The notes below the pieces were generated by a model. The model saw nothing but the letters and a program-made list of their open reading frames with translations. It was not told where the DNA came from and did not search any database. A stretch of 6,973 nt of DNA from Chlamydiota bacterium. GTDB taxonomy: Bacteria > Chlamydiota > Chlamydiia > Chlamydiales > SM23-39. Every line of letters starts with the position of its first letter. Position 1 is the first letter of the stretch. A program made the position numbers and the translations under genes. The stretch spans positions 1-6,973 of the forward strand of contig DAIDLB010000278.1 in the NCBI GenBank assembly GCA_027449725.1. The letters run 5' to 3'. This document shows positions 4,354 through 6,973 of this stretch, one piece after another.

Positions 4354-6312
4354 ATGACTGTTAAATCAGTTTCGGAGATTTTAAATGAATATAGCGAAGG
4401 TGCAGGAAACCTTCTATATGTTAAAGAAGGTGTTCTTGGTGTTTGGAAGCCTAATGAAAATGGTTCCTTCGAACGGCTCGTCCTTTGGATCGGCGGAAAA
4501 TTTGACAAGAAGAGGGTTGCTACAGCCATTCACACCGCTGTAATTGACGAACATGTTAAAAATGACGCTGAATTGGCAAATAAAGTTGAAATGTTAAAAA
4601 ATAAATTTTTTAGAGGGGAAGAAAAAAACTGGGTTTTCGGGTTAATAAAATCTGATGCACTCCATATTGCATCCAATCTGTTGGGTAGGACAGTGACTTG
4701 GTTGACCCCTAAGAAAAAACAACAGGATCTTCCACCCGAAAATAGTTCGACGGATAGTTTAGTGAGCCCAGCTCCTTCGGAGCCACAGGTTTTCACAACC
4801 GATCTCCCCTCTATAAGAGTCAATGATGCCGCTGCAAAAGCTCTTAGACGAACTGAAAAAATGGAAAAACGATTTAATCAATGGGTAGAACAGAAAGGAA
4901 ATGGATTTCAGTTAGATTCAGTTAAAGGTAAGCTGAGTCTATATTTGTCTTTAATGGAATCCGGTATAATCTATAAAGAAATTGAGCGGATGTGGGAAGC
5001 AGAGGCGGAGAAAGTTCAATCTTATCGCACTCAATTTTCTGAGAAATTGTCTAAGCCAATACGCGAATTTATAGTAAAATTTGGCGGTGACGAAGGTTTG
5101 ATTGGAAAATTGCATGATGAGTTTGAGGGGAAAATTATTCCTCTGATTCTAAGCGGAGGAGATGCGAATGAGTTGATTGAAAAGCAAATCGAAAAAGTCC
5201 TTGTTGAGTGTTTGAATCATCAGTTGGATCAAAAGTTGAATGAATATAAAAAAAAGTACGGAAATGCTGTTCATTTGAATGATGTTCGATTGAACATTTC
5301 AAATTATATCGGTCAGTTGAGAGTAAATGAAGATTACACTATCCAAGATATTTTTTCTGAATGGGAGCAGTCGGCAAAAAGAGAAGTAATTGGAGATATG
5401 TTTTTAGTGAAAATCAAAGAATACCAAAAAAAATATGGCGATGATTTGAATTTCAGTTGCATTGAAGAAAATTTAGATAATTTTGTTGGTTATTTTGACA
5501 GGTTTTCAAATGAGTCACTTAAGCAAGTTAAGGACAGGATTGAAGATAGTTGGGATGGATTAGTGATTCAAATGATGCGTCAAAGAAATTTAAGCGTTTG
5601 GAATTCTCTTCGTATACAGTATAACAGGGAATATTCGTTTTTAGATCTAAAGGCGAGCGATTTGCCGGAAAAGGTTTTGGACTGTGGTAAAAAAAGTCAG
5701 TTTAAATCCAACGTGGAAAAGCTGATTAATCTGAAAGTTGCTGAAGTACGTGAATTGGCAAAAGAAATTCAGAAAGCGATGATTCCTAATTATAATGAGT
5801 TTTGGGGTGTGGTAGGAAATCCTCGATTCAAATTTGGTCCGGAAGAATTGCTCGCTTCTAATGCAGGAGAAATGGATGCTCTGCATCGCGAATTTTTAGT
5901 TAAAAAGGCGGTAGAGGAATTTTGCAAGCAATATGGCATTCTCATTGAGCTCGATACAAAAATGAATGATGAGAAAAGCTATGAAGAAATTGGTTTTCTT
6001 GTAAATCAGGCTATATTAGAAGCGATTAAGAATCAGTATCTGCCGATAATTGATGCCCAATTAAGCGAGAAGAAATCCGCTGTAGATAGAAATGATCGGT
6101 CTGAGGTGTTTCAGGAAGCGATTTGTCTTGTGGCAAAAAAGTTGGGATTGAATCCTGAGCAAGTCCTGAATGGTAAGATTCACATAACGGGATACACCAA
6201 GCAGATCATGGATGAGTGTATTTCGGATGCAGTAAAATGGACTAACGGCTCTTTAGATGAGAAATTTTCCGTTGGGATTAAATCCTTCGCGCAGATCTTT
6301 ACAGGTTCCTAA
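4354..6312 (+). CDS. Orphan AT-rich repeat protein, function unknown (possible effector)
   Basis: I do not recognise this 652-residue protein. No signal peptide or membrane segment is visible, so it is cytoplasmic or secreted by a Sec-independent route. Residues 1-120 form a mixed alpha/beta-looking domain (a Leu/Val-rich stretch at 19-31 and L42-V-L-W-I-G47, then helices to about 117). Residues 121-155 are a Lys-, Pro- and Ser-rich linker. From about 158 to the end it is charged and helical, built of about seven diverged units of about 60 residues. Each opens with E/Q-aromatic-x4-G (glycines at 182, 244, 303, 362, N at 424, then 488 and 528); an eighth may sit at 598. The ATG at 4354 follows AAGGAA by 13 bases, a long spacing, with GGCGG nearer at 4344-4348. 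G+C is far below that of the neighbours, suggesting transfer or relaxed, lineage-specific evolution. Large helical repeat proteins with a Pro/Ser-rich linker are common among effectors of intracellular bacteria, but that role is inference. The stop is 8 bases from the convergent marC end. Confidence 0.8.
   Translation: MTVKSVSEILNEYSEGAGNLLYVKEGVLGVWKPNENGSFERLVLWIGGKFDKKRVATAIHTAVIDEHVKNDAELANKVEMLKNKFFRGEEKNWVFGLIKSDALHIASNLLGRTVTWLTPKKKQQDLPPENSSTDSLVSPAPSEPQVFTTDLPSIRVNDAAAKALRRTEKMEKRFNQWVEQKGNGFQLDSVKGKLSLYLSLMESGIIYKEIERMWEAEAEKVQSYRTQFSEKLSKPIREFIVKFGGDEGLIGKLHDEFEGKIIPLILSGGDANELIEKQIEKVLVECLNHQLDQKLNEYKKKYGNAVHLNDVRLNISNYIGQLRVNEDYTIQDIFSEWEQSAKREVIGDMFLVKIKEYQKKYGDDLNFSCIEENLDNFVGYFDRFSNESLKQVKDRIEDSWDGLVIQMMRQRNLSVWNSLRIQYNREYSFLDLKASDLPEKVLDCGKKSQFKSNVEKLINLKVAEVRELAKEIQKAMIPNYNEFWGVVGNPRFKFGPEELLASNAGEMDALHREFLVKKAVEEFCKQYGILIELDTKMNDEKSYEEIGFLVNQAILEAIKNQYLPIIDAQLSEKKSAVDRNDRSEVFQEAICLVAKKLGLNPEQVLNGKIHITGYTKQIMDECISDAVKWTNGSLDEKFSVGIKSFAQIFTGS
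4870..6039 (+). repeat. About seven diverged ~60-residue protein repeats
   Basis: Within the orphan protein the anchor glycine (Asn in unit 5) occurs at residues 182, 244, 303, 362, 424, 488 and 528, giving spacings of 62, 59, 59, 62, 64 and 40. Five residues before each anchor is W177, F239, Y298, Y357, L419, F483 and F523, preceded by Q, E, E, E, S, E and E. Units 3 and 4 are the closest (EYKKKYG and EYQKKYG). Units 1 and 3 share L-x-x-V about 5-8 residues after the anchor and a WE pair about 32-35 residues after it. Unit 7 seems to have lost about 20 residues from its middle. The DNA itself is not visibly repeated, so the copies are old. Confidence 0.6.
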
Positions 6313-6320
6313 CTTATTTA

Positions 6321-6971
6321 TCAAGAGCCGCCGCCGAGGGCGGCTCCCCATCCAGGAAAGAGCCCGAGGGCTCCTGTTGCTAGAGTTTGGATGGCGATCG
6401 CGGCCAAGATCAATCCTCCAATTCGATTGAAGATATTGATGCCCGACTGGCCGATCATTTTTTCGAGTGTGGATGAGAAGTAGAGAACGAGTCCCAGCAC
6501 CATTGTGACCAGGATCGCTGCCAGGGTCAGGAGCACCTGTTCGAAGATGCCCGGATAATGGCTGACGGTCACGATGATGGAGCTGATGGCTCCGGGGCCT
6601 GCAATGATGGGGATCGCAAGTGGGACGATGGCGCCGCTGTCTTTGGCGATTTTTTCCTTTTGTTCTTCCGGCGTCTGCTTCATCGAGCTTTCCGTCGCGT
6701 TGAGCATCGAAAAGGCGATTGTGAGCAGGATAAAGCCTCCCGCGACCTGGAACGAAGGAATGCTGATGCCGAGGATCGCAAGGAGCGGCGTTCCAATCCA
6801 CGTTGCAATCATCAAAATAATCCCGATCGAAAACGTCGCTACAAGAGCCGTATGGTCTTTTTGTGCTTGCGATTGGTTGCGCGTTACACGCAAAACCGCA
6901 GGGAGCGCGGAGAGAGGATTGGTGATTACCAATAAGGAAACGAAGTAGTTGGCAAATTCACTCAGAGTCAT
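6321..6971 (-). CDS. MarC/YhgN-family integral membrane protein
   Basis: Six-segment inner-membrane protein of the MarC family (formerly UPF0056; E. coli MarC, YchE and YhgN). Its transport role is presumed and its substrate unknown; the old link to multiple antibiotic resistance is not well supported. The 216-residue length matches the family. Membrane segments are roughly 5-28, 42-62, 68-90, 113-134, 143-165 and 178-203, with a charged cytoplasmic-type loop at 94-112 between segments 3 and 4. Family motifs are NPLSALP at 18-24, GPGAIS at 125-130 (the usual GPG-T/A-I turn) and RIGGLILAAIAIQ at 183-195. The duplicated NP.../GPG... organisation of two three-helix halves is typical. The ATG sits 3 bases from the window end, so its ribosome binding site is not visible and a slightly longer start cannot be excluded. 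It ends 8 bases from the convergent orphan gene. Confidence 0.92.
   Translation of the reverse strand: MTLSEFANYFVSLLVITNPLSALPAVLRVTRNQSQAQKDHTALVATFSIGIILMIATWIGTPLLAILGISIPSFQVAGGFILLTIAFSMLNATESSMKQTPEEQKEKIAKDSGAIVPLAIPIIAGPGAISSIIVTVSHYPGIFEQVLLTLAAILVTMVLGLVLYFSSTLEKMIGQSGINIFNRIGGLILAAIAIQTLATGALGLFPGWGAALGGGS
6325..6346. other. G+C-rich stem-loop at the convergent orphan/marC junction
   Basis: GAGCCGCC (6325-6332) and GGCGGCTC (6339-6346) are perfect 8-base arms around a 6-base loop. It lies 12 bases after the orphan-gene stop and inside the last codons of marC (the GAALGGGS tail). It could stop transcription from the plus strand, but no T-run follows on either strand, so a classical intrinsic terminator is not supported. 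It may instead protect 3' ends or act with Rho. Confidence 0.4.
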
Positions 6972-6973
6972 AG

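Noticed and set aside
6558..6948. Two overlapping plus-strand frames opposite marC
   Set aside because: They lie wholly within a well-supported MarC gene and show no features of their own.
1..6973. tRNA, rRNA, CRISPR arrays, insertion sequences, toxin-antitoxin or phage-defence genes
   Set aside because: No cloverleaf, spaced direct repeats, transposase-like protein or small paired genes were seen; all long frames are explained by the five genes.

Overview
The window holds five protein genes and no RNA gene, IS element or CRISPR array that I can support. Layout: brnQ (minus), a secreted serine hydrolase (plus), a porin-like outer-membrane protein (minus), a 652-residue protein of unknown function (plus), and a MarC-family membrane protein (minus). 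Strands alternate at every gene, so nothing here forms an operon. The two divergent gaps (1207-1348 and 4207-4353) carry the promoters. The two plus/minus junctions are extremely tight: a 4-base overlap at 3130-3133 and an 8-base gap at 6313-6320.

Organism: a Gram-negative bacterium, shown by the signal peptide and C-terminal Phe of the outer-membrane beta-barrel. The barrel resembles the Legionella_OMP / MOMP-like porin group, which is expanded in environmental Chlamydiota (Waddlia, Simkania and Parachlamydia relatives) and in Legionella. It has a cysteine cluster just after the signal peptide. With BrnQ, MarC/YhgN and a lineage-specific repeat protein alongside, an environmental chlamydia with fairly high G+C is my best guess. 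This is inference from family knowledge, not from a marker gene.

Region by region: 1-69 contains two back-to-back hairpins after the brnQ stop, resembling a dispersed intergenic repeat or a terminator. 70-1206 is a very G+C-rich branched-chain amino acid carrier. 1349-3133 is a class-C beta-lactamase/PBP-type hydrolase with a signal peptide and two similar C-terminal modules. 3130-4206 is the porin-like barrel. 4207-4353 is a regulatory gap with two perfect dyads, one overlapping the -35 of the plus-strand gene and one overlapping the Shine-Dalgarno of the porin gene. 4354-6312 is the AT-rich orphan gene. 6321-6971 is marC, with its start codon at the window edge.

The most notable item is the orphan gene. 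Its composition differs sharply from its neighbours (19 G/C of 60 in 5281-5340, against 44 of 60 at 361-420 in brnQ and 32 of 60 at 6601-6660 in marC). Behind an N-terminal domain and a Pro/Ser linker, its protein is built from about seven diverged repeats of about 60 residues, each opening with an acidic/Gln-aromatic-x4-Gly signature. I do not recognise the family. No pathway links the genes; the common theme is envelope and transport (two inner-membrane transport-type proteins, one periplasmic or secreted hydrolase, one outer-membrane barrel) beside one possible host-interaction protein.
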